A stretch of 64,000 nucleotides of DNA, from positions 36,549,250 through 36,613,249 of the forward strand of contig OY783192.1 of the NCBI GenBank assembly GCA_963678675.1. Reading direction: 5' to 3'. The position numbers and the translations under genes were made by a program. Positions 33,016 through 44,200 of the stretch are shown one piece after another. Each line of letters opens with the position of its first letter. Position 1 is the stretch's first letter. Under the pieces are notes generated by a model that did not search any database, was not told where the DNA came from, and was given only the letters and a program-made list of their open reading frames with translations. The stretch comes from Xiphydria camelus. Lineage: Eukaryota; Arthropoda; Insecta; Hymenoptera; Xiphydriidae.

Positions 33016-33707
33016 CAGTGAGAGGAAAAGACGTGTTTGTTTCAAAAAATAGGGTGATCGAATATTTCCAATAACACATTTATTCGATTAAAACGAATAT
33101 CGAATAGATTTATACAGGATGAGAGTCCTGAAGCGACTGATATCGGGATATTTGAAGACACAAATGCATAAACGGTCTAAGTGACTTTTTTGTGAAAAAT
33201 GATTTTCCAACGTTTTTTTTAGAAGTTTAGCCGTGTACAATTTGTATGCCGAGGTTAAATTAGCAAAATGATTAATATTAACAAAGTGAACAGTTGATAA
33301 AGGATTAAATGATTATGAAATTGATTATTAAATTATTAAATTAAAAATTGATTATCTCAGAACTTTTCAAATGTTACATGGATCCTTTATGCACTTGTGT
33401 CTTCATTTCATTGTTTTCCCCCAGCTTGGTCGAGTTTCTCTTTATGATGAGGGTTGTTACACTTATTGCGAAGAGAGACTTGATCAAACAGCGGGAAAAA
33501 AACTGAATAGTCGTTTCGATATCAGTCGTTTCACGCCATACGCCGATCCTCCCTCTTAAACAACTCACTCTGTACAAATATTATAATAATACCGATCAAA
33601 CTGAATGATATTTCGATCTAATCGATATTCCCTAAAATCAAATAAATGCGCTACGAGGAATATTCGATTACCATATTCATTCGAAGCGAACAATTTTTTT
33701 CTCAGTG
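33016..33707. mobile_element. Diverged family C-like element with insertion
   Basis: CAGTGAGAGGAAAAGACG ... CAATTTTTTTCTCAGTG with TA on both sides. CATTTATTCGATTAAAACG and TCAAATAAATGCG resemble family C. The middle (about 33112-33553) begins TACAGGATGAGAG and ends ACGCCGATCCTCCCTC, with inverted CGACTGATATCG / CGATATCAGTCG, so it is probably a separate insertion. Confidence 0.5.
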
Positions 33708-33779
33708 TATCCAGAAAACAAACCACCACAAAATGCTAATTGGTCGACCACCTTCCCCAAAGCACGACCCGAGTCTTAT

Positions 33780-34152
33780 CCTCTCTCTCTCGCCTTGTTT
33801 TTTTGTGTCTACGTATTTCTTTAAGCGTATATTTGTATCATATGCGTTCTCTTGCTTTACTTCGTTAGCTTAGCCAGTATTATTTGTATTGCGCTTTCAC
33901 TTACTTACCGTACCTGTTATACTTTACTTTGTTAGTTCAATCCGTGTCATTTGCGTTGTGCGCTTTTATTTACCTTATTTTTTGTTAATCTAGCCCGTTC
34001 TATTATTTACTTTATCTCTTATACGCTCGTTCACTCTTTTAGGTGCTTTCTTCGATATTTTCTTGTTATGTTGCTCTTGTTTTGCGTGCTCTCAGAGGGC
34101 CTTCGCGGCCCTAGAGCAGAATAAACGCTTCTTCTTCTTCTTCTTCTTCTCT
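33780..34152 (+). mobile_element. LINE 3' end with (CTT)n tail
   Basis: A T-rich 3' region ends in a GGGCCTTCGCGGCCC stem-loop, then AGAGCAGAATAAACG and (CTT)n at 34127-34150. The same sequence occurs in reverse at 60967-61191 plus 62524-62715. A 3' hairpin, AATAAA and a simple-repeat tail with no terminal repeats are typical of non-LTR retrotransposons. The copy is 5'-truncated, with no reverse transcriptase. Confidence 0.65.
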
Positions 34153-35214
34153 CTCTTCCACACTAACCCCGAGGAAACCCCGCAAACGCAACGAGCGGCG
34201 CGGCGCGCGGGTTAATTGCCCAACGCGCGCCTACGCCGCAGAACTCGCGCGACGGGGTATCGCGCGGATCGCGCGCGCATGTCTCGTTTCCCCGATTTCC
34301 TCTAACGCTTCTCCGCCGGACCGATCGAATTCGGACGCGCGAGAGGAAGCAAGGAGAACAACGACCTCCCTCCCGCGCCTCCCCCGAGACGAGGCGTACG
34401 CGTGCGCGCCCGCTACTTGCGTGATGACGCACGCGCGCGCGCGCGTACCGACGCAAAGCAACCGAGCGGCCGAGTGACACTCGACTGACGTCCCTTCCGG
34501 TGTGTCTCGCGTTACATCGAGCCCGTTAACCGTTCGTATTATAAAGTTACGGCATCGGGCGCGTGCCACCCACCGGGGTATCGAAGGACTCTCCTCTCTG
34601 TGCTCCCCCTCGCCTCCCCCCTCCCCCCCTCCTCTCACGATCGACCCTTCGCAACGAATCTCACGCGCGTCACGAGCGGAAGGATCGTATTGCCAAATCC
34701 GCGGAGCGATAACGTCGAGCGATCTCGCTGAAGAGTGATTTCGAAGAGGAGTGGAGGAGCGAATCGCGTGACGATAAATGCGCAATCGCGGTTCCCTCGT
34801 CTCGATCGGCAGCGCGACGATCGCTGTGCGCGTGCGGTGCGCGAGGATAATTGCATCGCGTACGACAGCTGTGGCGGCAACGTCGGCGCTGCCACTTGGC
34901 GAACGAGAGCGCCCTTTCGAGCGAATCGCCGACCGGTCCTCGTTCGCCGCCCCTTCGCGTTCGCCGTGTTTGTTTCAGGGGGTCACCGCGAGCGCCGATC
35001 AAATGGGCAACTATATATAGGTACCCGACGAGTTCGGCGCGGACTCGTTTTCGTCCCTCTTTCCTCCCCCTCCATCGCTCGTACACCGTTGTGCAAATTA
35101 ATTGAATCGAAGCATTTCTGTTTTATACAGTCCTGATTTACGTGAAATTAGTTTTATCGTTTATTAATGGTACGATTACCTTTAATCTTCTCATTAATGT
35201 TTCAATTCTTTCTG
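34153..35214. other. GC-rich block, no gene seen
   Basis: CpG-rich to about 35080. Overlapping open frames on both strands are Arg/Ser-rich. A CTATATATAGG word at 35012 lacks a convincing downstream gene. Confidence 0.45.
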
Positions 35215-35236
35215 CACTGAGAAAAAAAAAAGATTA

Positions 35237-36535
35237 GGGGAAGGTGGGGCAAGTTGACGAGGTTAAGCGAAAACAGCCTACAAAAAATAACACAATATTT
35301 TAATTTTAAACAAAGGAGTATATTATTAAAGATGCATGATTCAACTATTATTTGCAACCATAAAAATAAAAAAAGTTATCCAAAAAGGGTACAAAAAGGA
35401 AACATTACAATTGCTGTGCATTTTCGTCATCTTACCCCATCTACGGGGCAAGATGACGAACATATTGGGGCAAGGTGACGACTATACACAAAAGTCACAT
35501 TTAAACGGGCCATGCTTTTCATATCCAGTGCAAGCTTCATGCCACCACGATTCGCACAATCCACGCTTTATCCAGTCTTCGGATGGAGGCTCATATCCTG
35601 GATATGAAATGTCTTTGTTTTTAGCAGAATGAATTAACGATCTAGTCGAAGATTTCTGAAACACGTCCTTTTTTACTCTCTCAACTTTTTTTGCTTTCTT
35701 AACATCTTTGCTATTTTGTTCTCTTTCTTTCTGTTCTAGTTCTTATTTGTTTAAAGTAGCTGTTAGTATAGAGGCTTTTTGTGTTTCTTTCTCTTAGTTT
35801 TTTTTTACAGAGGGCGATTATATTTTGGAAAGGGTCTAATTTCAATCAACCTACGAAGGGTAGGTTCTGGTATGTATTTCAGAGAGTCCACTGGCATTAT
35901 TCACTGTCATATTTTCTTCCAGAACAGCATGGATGGCAGCGATTAAATTGTATTCCGACCAAGACCGATGATTGCTTTCTTTCTTATAATTTCTTACCAT
36001 CTCCAAAAAATATATAAAATTAATGTGAAATGAGAGAATTTAGTGGCTAGCTATTAATTTTTCTCATTTCATTTTAATTAACAGACGTTATCTTCTTTCA
36101 TGAAATAACATTTATAAAATAAGGGGCAAGATGACGAGTTCGTCATCTTACCCCCGTCAACTTGCCCCCACTAGTAGGATTTTAAAGAAAATTATTTTTT
36201 TAATAGAAACACGTGTTTTTATGCCGAAGTTTAACTGTACTCTACTTATACTAATCCTACTTAATATAATTAGCTATTTGCTAGTAAAATTCTTACCTTT
36301 GTTTTTTTGTAAATCGTTATTTTGATTGAGAACGATTTTATAACACTATAGGTTAAAACACGCTCGATTCTGTAATCCCGGCTAAATTAACACTGGCGCC
36401 ATTTATGTTCGTATGGTATAGTTACGTCCTAGGAAGGTTGTCATAGCCAGTTTGCTTTGCAGAAATCTTCTCTCGGTTTTTGTAAATAACGAATTCGTCA
36501 TCTTGCCCCGTTCGTCATCTTGCCCCACCTTACCC
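35237..36535 (-). mobile_element. TA-flanked pogo-like transposon remnant
   Basis: TA at 35235-35236 and 36536-36537 flank inverted ends GGGGAAGGTGGGGCAAGTTG and its partner ending CTTGCCCCACCTTACCC. Twenty-two of 24 terminal bases match. The unit GGGGCAAGATGACGA or close variants occurs nine or so times: at the ends, at 35428-35480 and at 36122-36167. The minus strand keeps a C-terminal zinc-finger-like peptide (35482-35664). TA target and that peptide suggest a Tc1/mariner-superfamily pogo-type element (inference). Confidence 0.75.
35482..35664 (-). pseudogene. Transposase C-terminal zinc-finger fragment
   Basis: The translated fragment contains DWIKRGLCESWWHEACTGYE and FKCDFC. This is the W..C..C..WWH..C..Y....F.C..C pattern of the PHD-like finger often found at the C-terminus of insect pogo-type DDE transposases. 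The first Cys position appears to be Arg, so the finger is damaged. No catalytic DDE core is seen in the element. Confidence 0.6.
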
Positions 36536-36812
36536 TAAAAATTATTCTATTTTAGAAGGATAATTTGAGTACGAGAGGTAAAATAGATCAAAAACTATCC
36601 TAAGGAAGGTTAAATTTTAAATCCTGGAAGGATAATTTTTGATCTATCTTACCTTTCGTACTCAGACTATCCTTCTAACAGAATAATTTTTAATCTTTTC
36701 TTCTCTCAGTGTGGCGTAGAGTCGGCAATTTCTTGGAAATATCTTTCAGTTTTTCACACATCGTAAAACCAGAAGAAAAAATGTTTTCATTCTATTAATG
36801 TTTACGAGAGCA

Positions 36813-37035
36813 CACTGAGACGAAAATGTACTTGATCGAAATAAACGCGCCTTTGGATCGTCCCAAGAGCGTATTTATTCGATTTAAATGAATATCGATT
36901 TGATTCAAATAACATCTAATTAATTCAATAATCTAATATTTGCGTTCAACCGATATTCATTTAAATCGAATAAATATGCTCTTGGGACTATCCAAAGGCA
37001 CGTTTATTTCGATCAAGTAAATTTTTGTCTCAGTG
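36813..37035. mobile_element. Family C MITE
   Basis: CACTGAGACGAAAATGTACT ... AGTAAATTTTTGTCTCAGTG. Left flank CA, right flank TA. The arms are almost identical to the copy at 32002. Confidence 0.8.
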
Positions 37036-37756
37036 TAGATACGAGTATAAGTATTTAGAAGGATTCCTTAATTTCGATAAAAGTTTTCATTAACATTTAT
37101 ACACCCTTGTATTAATAGAATGAGAAATTTGTTTCAAATGTGATTTCATCGTGAAAAATTGGAAGATTATTAAGAAAAAAACTGGCGGACACTACACCGG
37201 AAAGAACTGAAATACTTACTAAAATTGAGATGTGAGATGGTCGTACTAACTAGAAATGTTAAATTTAATTTCACATAGGTAAGTCAGAAATGCATGAAAT
37301 AAAAATATTTTGCATTCCATTAATTTCCACAAGAATGTAATTTCTCGCTCCACATTCCCCGTAATAATCTCAACGCTCGCGCGTCGATCAACGAAACTCA
37401 CCCCCGAAAACCGGACGACCCCGTTTCCTCGCGAAAGAAAGCGGCGCGGGTGGCGCGCCTGGATCGGAACGAGACGAAGTCTCGACGGCAGTGAGTGCGT
37501 GCGTAATAATCCTAAAGTACCTAGTCTAGGGGGCAGCTGTCGCGGCCGCGAGTCAAGCGTTTGACCCGTGCGCTCCGCCGAGACCAATGAAGGAAAGGGC
37601 CAAGCCGAGACCCAGGATACGAGGTCGCCCGTTTGACCTCGCGGCGCGCGCCGGATGCCACCATTTTCCTCTCCGAATTGCCCGGGCTAATTGAAGGCGG
37701 ACCGGAGTGCAAAAAACGAGGAGAGGAGCGAGAGGGACCGCGGCACGCGGAAGTCT
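37036..37756. other. AT-rich then GC-rich unassigned interval
   Basis: 37036-37340 is AT-rich. 37370-37750 is GC-rich with Arg/Pro-rich open frames only. Confidence 0.4.
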
Positions 37757-37759
37757 TTA

Positions 37760-39523
37760 TAGTCTAAGATCCGAACTAGAGACGTTCTTCACCGATCTGC
37801 TTACCGGATGAAAAGTATTTTTTATCAAACATAATACGTCAATGAACATATCGCGTATGGGTAGGCTAATAAAATATGCTCAAGACTATCCTTAAAACTA
37901 TATAAACAGGTGAGCTGATATGAGCAATTTGCACCGATCTGCTTACCAATTAAACTATATATGAAAATAAAGATAATTTTATTGCAAACACGATGGTATA
38001 ACCCTACCTGCAAAAAATCGGTCATGAATCAGGGTTGTAAGGCTTTGAAATTTATCGGAGCTAGCCAAGATGCGCGTACTACAGGGAAATTTGCTACAGG
38101 ACGCAACGTAGGAAATGGGCGCGACGCGACGGTTAGATGAGAGAGAGTGCGTACATGCTGCTTCCTCGTACGATTGACAAAGATAGCACTACTAAAATGC
38201 CGAGAAAAAGCGACTGCGAGCGACTCGCTGTTTACATCCCTCAGTTTGCGGAAAAATACGTGCTCCCCATTATGACATAAATGTAATGTAGTATCTTTTT
38301 CAATCGTTATTTTTTTCAATCAATTACTGTTGGATCCCTGGTAAAATTATTTTCGTTCAAGATTCAACTAACTTTGCATTTTTATTTTTGCCTGTCTGGA
38401 GAAGGGACAATTTATTACTTTATGGCTCTTTCTCGAAAGTACAGAAAAAGGGGAAAAACGTTCTTACCGGGTTTTCGAGTGAAAGTTTTTTCCGAACATG
38501 TGATAAACAGACAGTCGAGGCGATGGCTCATGGGGTGGGTTTGTAACGCATTAAAAATATCTGAAGGTAAAGACGAAATTCTAGACTTTTCCTCTAAGCG
38601 AGATTTCATAAGTTGAAATGATAAATTGTTAAGAAAAATTCTTCTTGGAGTCTTTGCGTTGTTTAGGTTACTGTTATATAAAATCTGGGCACTCTTATTC
38701 CAGCAACATACAAGTTTTTGGAAGGCTATAATATTGTATTTGTTGTAATATTGTTATAATCTTTGTAAAGATTGTTATTGTATTCATTGTTTTATAATAG
38801 AGTTTTTTACACCGTCAATTTGTTAATGATTTTTTATCGCTCTCTAAAAAATGTAATTTTTCTGTTTGTTTGCTGTGGTATTTTTATAGAATAGATAAAA
38901 TTTATCGAATAATTATTACTAACATATTATTATTCTGTGTGATAGAAATATTAATATTTCCCCATCCATATATTTAGTTGAAAATATTTGAAAAATCTTT
39001 CACATTTTAATATTTTATATTTAATTTAAAGTAATTAAAAGTTTACTGCCAGTACCTACTCCATTGTAGTCGCTTTTTCTCGGCATTTTAGTAGTGTTAT
39101 CTTTGTCAATCGTACGAGGAAGCAGCATGTACGCACTCTCTCTCATCTAACCGTCGCGTCGCGCCCACTTCCTACGTTGCGTCCTATAGCAAATTTCCCT
39201 GTAGTACGCGCATCTTGGCTAGCTCCGATAAATTTCAAAGCCTTACAACCGTGACTTATGACCGATTTTTTGCAGGTAGGGTTATACCATCGTGTTTGCA
39301 ATAAAATTATCTTTATTTTCATATATAGTTTAATTGGTAAGCAGATCGGTGCAAATTGCTCATATCAGCTCACCTGTTTATATAGTTTTAAGGGTAGTCT
39401 TGAGCATATTTTATTAGCCTACCCATACGCGATATGTTCATTGACGTATTATGTTTGATAAAAAATACTTTTCATCCGGTAAGCAGATCGGTGAAGAACG
39501 TCTCTAGTTCGGATCTTAGACTA
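37760..39523. mobile_element. 1.76-kb transposon with ~460-bp inverted arms (TTA flanks)
   Basis: Ends TAGTCTAAGATCCGAACTAG and its complement, with TTA at 37757-37759 and 39524-39526. The left arm (about 37760-38218) and right arm (about 39066-39523) are nearly identical inverted copies, each with two ACCGATCTGCTTACC motifs. The ~850-bp middle has an 80-aa open frame of no known family. A 3-bp TTA duplication fits PIF/Harbinger (inference from target size). Confidence 0.75.
38374..38616 (+). CDS. Unrecognised small ORF inside TTA-flanked element
   Basis: 80 codons from ATG 38374 to TGA, in the unique middle of the element. It is basic with aromatic clusters (YRKRGKTFLPGFRVKVF, RRWLMGWVCNALKI). 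I do not recognise the family. It could be a remnant of the element's accessory or transposase gene, or chance. Whether it is translated is unknown. Confidence 0.25.
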   Translation: MHFYFCLSGEGTIYYFMALSRKYRKRGKTFLPGFRVKVFSEHVINRQSRRWLMGWVCNALKISEGKDEILDFSSKRDFIS

Positions 39524-39763
39524 TTAGGACGAGCGCGAGAGAGTGGGTGCTCTTTTTTTTTATCGCGTTCGGAGGGATCCCGCGATCTCGAAATAGCGCG
39601 CGAGATCTGGTAGAAATTGAATCGAGACGATGTCGTGGTACTTTCAAGTTTTTTTTCAATTCGAATTGAGTATCTACTGGCTGGTAAATGTCGAGGCACT
39701 GTCGAGGCATTTTTCAGGTTTTCGAACCGATCGAGGCATCGCTGGAAAATTTCTACCAGAAAC
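39524..39763. other. Interval before NUMT
   Basis: Contains CTGGTAGAAATT and its complement (39607 and 39749) and ATGTCGAGGCACTGTCGAGG internal repetition. No gene seen. Confidence 0.4.
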
Positions 39764-40572
39764 GTGTTACATTACCTTTTATTATTTTAATTTTTTTAAT
39801 TTTACATTTAATATTTCTTCATATAACAGGATCATCTAACCCTCTAGGTGTAAGTAGAAATTTTTACAAAATTCCATTCCATTTATATTTTACACACAAT
39901 GAAAGATTTAATTTCTTTTTCAATTGTCTTGTTTATTTTTTCTAATTAAAAATTTTTCTCATCCATGATTATTAAATGACTCAGAAATTTTTTTCCCTGC
40001 AAATTCATTAACCCTTTTAGTGCCGAGCGAAAACCGTGTATTTATGCGGAGATAACGGACAAATTTGACGAATTTACTAAGTTTAGGAAAAAGCTGATAA
40101 AAACCAAACTAAGGATGATATTTAAAAAATTCAAAATGCAGCGTATTACAGAAGAAAGAGAGAATAATGTAACGTCAATTGTACTTCAATATATATTTAA
40201 AATCATACGAATAACATAAATATTAAACATGATGAAAAACATATAAACAAGTTTCTCTTCTACAAACAATATTTGCACGTAACAATAATCATCGTTTGTG
40301 ACCATAGTTTTATGTAGGCCACGTAGTATCAAGTAGGTATAAGTATTATATTTTCAATCATTTTTAATAAAATAACCGATATCGGTCCTGAGTGAACGAC
40401 GATATATCGTCGTCCGGCACTAAAAGGGCACTAATTACCCCTATTCGTATTCAACCAGAATGATATTTTTGATTTGCTCAGGTATGCAATTATACATTCA
40501 ATTCCTCATAAATTAGGAGGTGTAATTGCTTTATTGATATCGATTTCAATTCTATTAATTTTACCATTTCAC
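39764..40572 (+). pseudogene. cob: NUMT: mitochondrial cytochrome b fragment
   Basis: Conceptual translation reads LPFIILIFLILHLIFLH, then TGSSNPLGV and YKIPFHLYFT. After frameshifts it reads FSHPWLLNDSEIFFPANSLI. Beyond a 417-bp transposon it continues [29 protein letters not shown] and LILPF. This is the order of the cytochrome b C-terminal half (the ETGSNNPLG, KIPFHPYF, PANPL, QPEWYFLFAYAI and PNKLGGV blocks). TGA is read as Trp (mitochondrial code) in PEW and PWL. At 40481 the letters CAGG replace the expected reading and shift the frame. AT-rich composition contrasts with the GC-rich sequence to the right. It is a decayed nuclear copy and makes no protein. Confidence 0.9.
40012..40428. 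mobile_element. 417-bp transposon inside the NUMT
   Basis: Inverted ends CCCTTTTAGTGCCG and CGGCACTAAAAGGG. It interrupts the cytochrome b reading at ...PANS-LITP. Left flank CATTAA and right flank CACTAA look like a 6-bp duplication with one change, or a TTAA duplication with a decayed right copy. TTAA plus CCC ends would suggest a piggyBac-type MITE. Confidence 0.7.
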
Positions 40573-41328
40573 CGTCTCTATCGTGTCGCGGAAACAACGA
40601 CGCCTTTTCCGGTGCGCGCGCGCGATCCTCTCGATCGCGACTCGACGACGAACAAACGACTCGATGGGTGGATTAATTGAAATCGTCATGGGAAACCCCA
40701 ACCTCTTACGGTCCGGCGCGCACGACACGTATATAACTTTCGATGGTACACACCCAGACGCGCGCGGGGCGCCCCATTGTCGCGCGACCTGTAAACAGTT
40801 TAGCGCGAGATCCGCGTCTCACCCCCGGTCCATCGAAAGCGCTTACCACCGTATACGCGTATCGCCCGAAAGAGAGACGTACTCGCACAGAGAGCACAGC
40901 GGAGCGCACGGTCTCGCCCGCATCGAGCGCGCGAACGAACGTCCGCGCCGCGCAGCTTCCCTCGAAATTTCGTCCGATTCAACGAGACCGGCTGCGTGCT
41001 CATCGATTAGCCACGGTACCCGCGTCGACGAAGGGTGACTTTACGTTTCGAGCCGACGTGTATGTGTACGCGCGGCGCGCGTTACTCTCGGCGCTGCAGT
41101 TCGAACCGCGTGTGGGTACACACGTGTCGCCGCGAAAAGATCGACTCCTCCGATCTTTCGAGAAGGAGGAATACGCAGAGAAGAAAATAGTAGATTTGAC
41201 TAAATTGGCGGTTAAAAATGAAAGAACGCCGATCAAGTTGCGTGAATTAACTCTCTTACAGTCTATCGTTCCGTATTTGGAACATACGAAATTCTGAGCT
41301 GCGTAAAACCAGTGAAACGTTTTACCTT
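40573..41328. other. GC-rich block, no gene seen
   Basis: CpG-rich with overlapping 151- and 184-aa frames, both low complexity. The tail of the 184-aa frame (YAEKKIVDLTKLAVKNERTP) is AT-richer and looks more protein-like, but I cannot place it in a family. Confidence 0.4.
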
Positions 41329-41486
41329 CACTGAAAAAAAGTATTTAGCTAATCCAGCTATATTTCTGGCTGCCTCAGACACAACTAGAAAAATATTGCT
41401 GGCGTGGCAAGAATTCTTGCTATCGCGAAGAAAATTATCACTGCAATTACTATAATTTTCTAGTTGTGGCCAAATTGTTTTGAGTG
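41329..41486. mobile_element. Family E MITE, TT flanks
   Basis: CACTGAAAAAAAGTATTTAG ... CCAAATTGTTTTGAGTG. It contains CACAACTAGAAAAATATTGC and GAATTCTTGC. Flanked by TT on both sides. Reverse copies lie at 43980 and 45026. Confidence 0.75.
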
Positions 41487-42625
41487 TTGTATTTATTCCC
41501 CAGTGTTCCTGACTAGGAATGAACGATGAACGCATCATGTGTACCTAATTCACAATGGACCATTACATTTTTGTTCGTATCAATAAAATACAAGTTTCTA
41601 ACACCCTTGGCTATTTTTGCGAACGCCTTTGAACCTGAAAAAAAAACCCAAGAAAGAATAATTTCTACACCGAAATAAAATGTGGGCTATATATATAAGA
41701 AGTTTAATAATTCAATTACAACGATTTGAAATTGTCAGACGAAAGCAAGCTGTAGTTCAAGTACGATAACTAGATCTGCGTTCTCCCGTCCATGACCGCT
41801 AATTCAGTCAGATCTACCACATGTGTTTCTCAGCGCGGAAATCGTTTCTTTAACGACTCCGATACGCGCGGCACGATTTCCAGCGATAACAGAGCGATGA
41901 AACGTTCGACGCGACGACCGTTCGAAAGGAGGAAGCCCGCGAGAGAGCGCGAGGGAGTTCCCCGCGCGGGGAGGCGGTCCAATTTAACCGCGACGCGTTG
42001 GCTTTGTTTGTACGCAGAAGCCGCGAGGGGCGCCCACTCGCGATACGCCGCAGGAAACGCCGCCGCGGCGACGAGGCACACGCGCGTCGCGATAACGCGC
42101 CGCGCGTTTATCCCGGCGGGCGTGTGCGCGAGCGAGCGAGCGAGCGAGCGGCTGTACACACGCGTACGTGGCGAGTCGCTCGTTAATGCATTAAAATACA
42201 GACACGCGCGCGCGCGCGCGCGCGGCAAAGTTGCAGACGTGACCCACGCTTCTCCGCGGACCGGCTGAAGCCGGAGCTCGTTGGCCGTGCTTTCGGGCCG
42301 CGGAAGAGGTCGAGGGAGGAGATCGACGTTTTCTGCGATTACGCGCGAAATGAAACAGCAATTTTTACAGTTTCATCCAGCAGCGCTGAGATTCGAGCTG
42401 ACTTTCAAGAAATAAATATATAGAGGAGAGAACATTTTTATTTACAAGCTGTAGAAATATTAATTTAACCAGATATAATGTCTGCTTCCACGGGAATTTC
42501 TATCGGTTCCCCGGGGAAAACACCTAATTACGTACTGTGCAATTCTGTAAAGTTTCCTGCAGCATTCGTGCAGTTTCCTTTTCTCCGTACAACACACAGA
42601 GATAAAGAATTAGTTGGATCTACTG
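41487..42625. other. Unassigned interval with GC-rich centre
   Basis: 41800-42340 is GC-rich with (GCGA)n at 42130-42150 and (CG)n at 42207-42223. No supported gene. The 158-aa frame is Arg/Ala-rich low complexity. Confidence 0.4.
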
Positions 42626-42830
42626 ATAATTATTTGCGGGGTAGCGAGTAATAAAATTATCTATTTAGAAGAATATGATCTCCTTTCATATATATTAATT
42701 AGATATTTCTTTCTTGCAATCACGTACTATTCCACGAGATTGTAAAGAAGAGATATCTAATTGATATATTTTTGAAGATTTCATTGACATGAATAAATAA
42801 TTACTCGCGACCCCGCAAGTAATTTTCAGT
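42626..42830. mobile_element. Foldback element
   Basis: TTATTTGCGGGGTAGCGAGT and ACTCGCGACCCCGCAAGTAA are inverted. Inner arms TTAATTAGATATTTCTTTCT and AAGAGATATCTAATTGATAT also pair. No ORF, and flanking duplication is not clear. Confidence 0.55.
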
Positions 42831-43030
42831 CGCAGCGAGGAACACGTCGATCCTCAGATTGGGAATATAACTCACCGTGAAAAGATCTGCAGTTGGATGC
42901 TGCGTCGATCGATTGGATGGATATAAGCTATGCATATATTTGACGATCGATCCTATTTCAGCGAATTGGGCTCATGGGCCTCATCATGTATTCCATTCTG
43001 AAAGATAAATAACGAGGGATATCAGTTATA

Positions 43031-43446
43031 CACTGAAAAAAAAATGTCAAACCACAACTTCTCGGGCGGCCAATTAATTATACAGTTATCTCAACAAAAT
43101 ATGTAGTTCAAGTAACTAAAATGTATGCCAACCACATGTTTAGTTGACTGCTCGTAACTTCAAATTTTAGTTGAATCGAACGATTTTTTTTGTCAGTACA
43201 GTCAACACTATACTTCCATCGTTCGTCTGACAAAAACTTTTGTCGAAACAAATCAACTTGACTGATTTATTACAACAAAGCAGCGAAGTTTAATCGATTT
43301 AAATCTACCGAAAAAAAAAAACGAATTTTAACGAATGAAACGACCAAAATTTTGTTATTCCAACCAAATACACAATAGTAAGCATGACGAAATGTAACCT
43401 TCAATCAGAACAATTCGATTTAAACAACTGAATTTTTGTCCCAGTG
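43031..43446. mobile_element. Family G MITE, complete
   Basis: CACTGAAAAAAAAATGTCAA ... CTGAATTTTTGTCCCAGTG with TA on both sides. It contains TTTAGTTGAATCGAACGATT and GTTTAATCGATTTAAATC. A degraded copy is at 4750-5518. Confidence 0.7.
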
Positions 43447-43979
43447 TAGGAGCATATCAAAGCCATTGCGAATCACGCGCGAGCAAATTCGACCCGACAG
43501 GGCCGGCGAGCACAGCGGCGCGTGGCGCGGCGCACGGTACCGCCGTGGAATTCGGGTACAGGTCACGCTACGCGGCACGTCAATTAATTAATCGCCGCGC
43601 CCGCGCGTCGTTACGCGATTGTCGCGGGCGCCCGGCCGGAGAGTTCCTCCTTTTTTCCCCCGCGCGCGCGCGCTCCCAAACGAAAGCGTCTTCCCGTCGC
43701 GTGGCCTCCGCGCGCGTTATCTCCTCTTCGCGTCTCCCTCGAACCAGAATTAACCTCTACATTGGGATTAAAAAGCGGATATACTAATTTGCCGAGCTCG
43801 GCGCGCGTCGCGAGTCAAGCGAGCGAGCGCCGCGCTCCTGCGATGACGACGAGGCGACCGAGGAGGGGGGGGGGGGGGGGGGAGGGCGAGGAGGAACGGC
43901 GGGAAGACGGACGGGAGGAGGGAGCGAATCTTTTCCGCGGCGGACAGAGAATATTCTTCGCGTGGACCATCGAAACGTT
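43447..43979. other. GC-rich block with poly-G
   Basis: G18 at 43865-43882. Low-complexity frames only. Confidence 0.5.
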
Positions 43980-44144
43980 CACTCAAAAAAATTTGGCCAC
44001 AACTAGAAAAAATTATAGGTAGTAATTGCAGTGATAATTTTCTTCGCACAATAGCAAGAATTCTTGCAACGCTAGCAGTATTTTTCTAGTTGTGTCTGAG
44101 GCAGCCAGAAATATAGCTGGATTAGCTAAATACTTTTTTCAGTG
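43980..44144. mobile_element. Family E MITE, TT flanks
   Basis: CACTCAAAAAAATTTGGCCA ... AATACTTTTTTCAGTG. TT at 43978-43979 and 44145-44146. Reverse complement of 41329-41486. Confidence 0.8.
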
Positions 44145-44200
44145 TTCCTTTTCGAGTTGGTAATCCGAGACGCCGTTATCGCACCGATCGACTATCTTCT

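Larger units (their letters stand above)
35215..36711. mobile_element. Family A MITE split by pogo-like element
   Basis: The left end CACTGAGAAAAAAAAAAGAT (35215) and the right end CTTTTCTTCTCTCAGTG (36711), with TG on both sides. The arms continue from 36538 (AAAATTATTCTATTTTAGAA). The 1.3-kb element 35237-36535 sits in the left arm. Its removal restores GATTAAAAATTATTC. Confidence 0.85.

Noticed and set aside
33780..34152. AATAAA plus hairpin as the end of a host gene
   Set aside because: The same sequence recurs in reverse at 60967-62715 with a simple-repeat tail, which fits a LINE 3' end better.
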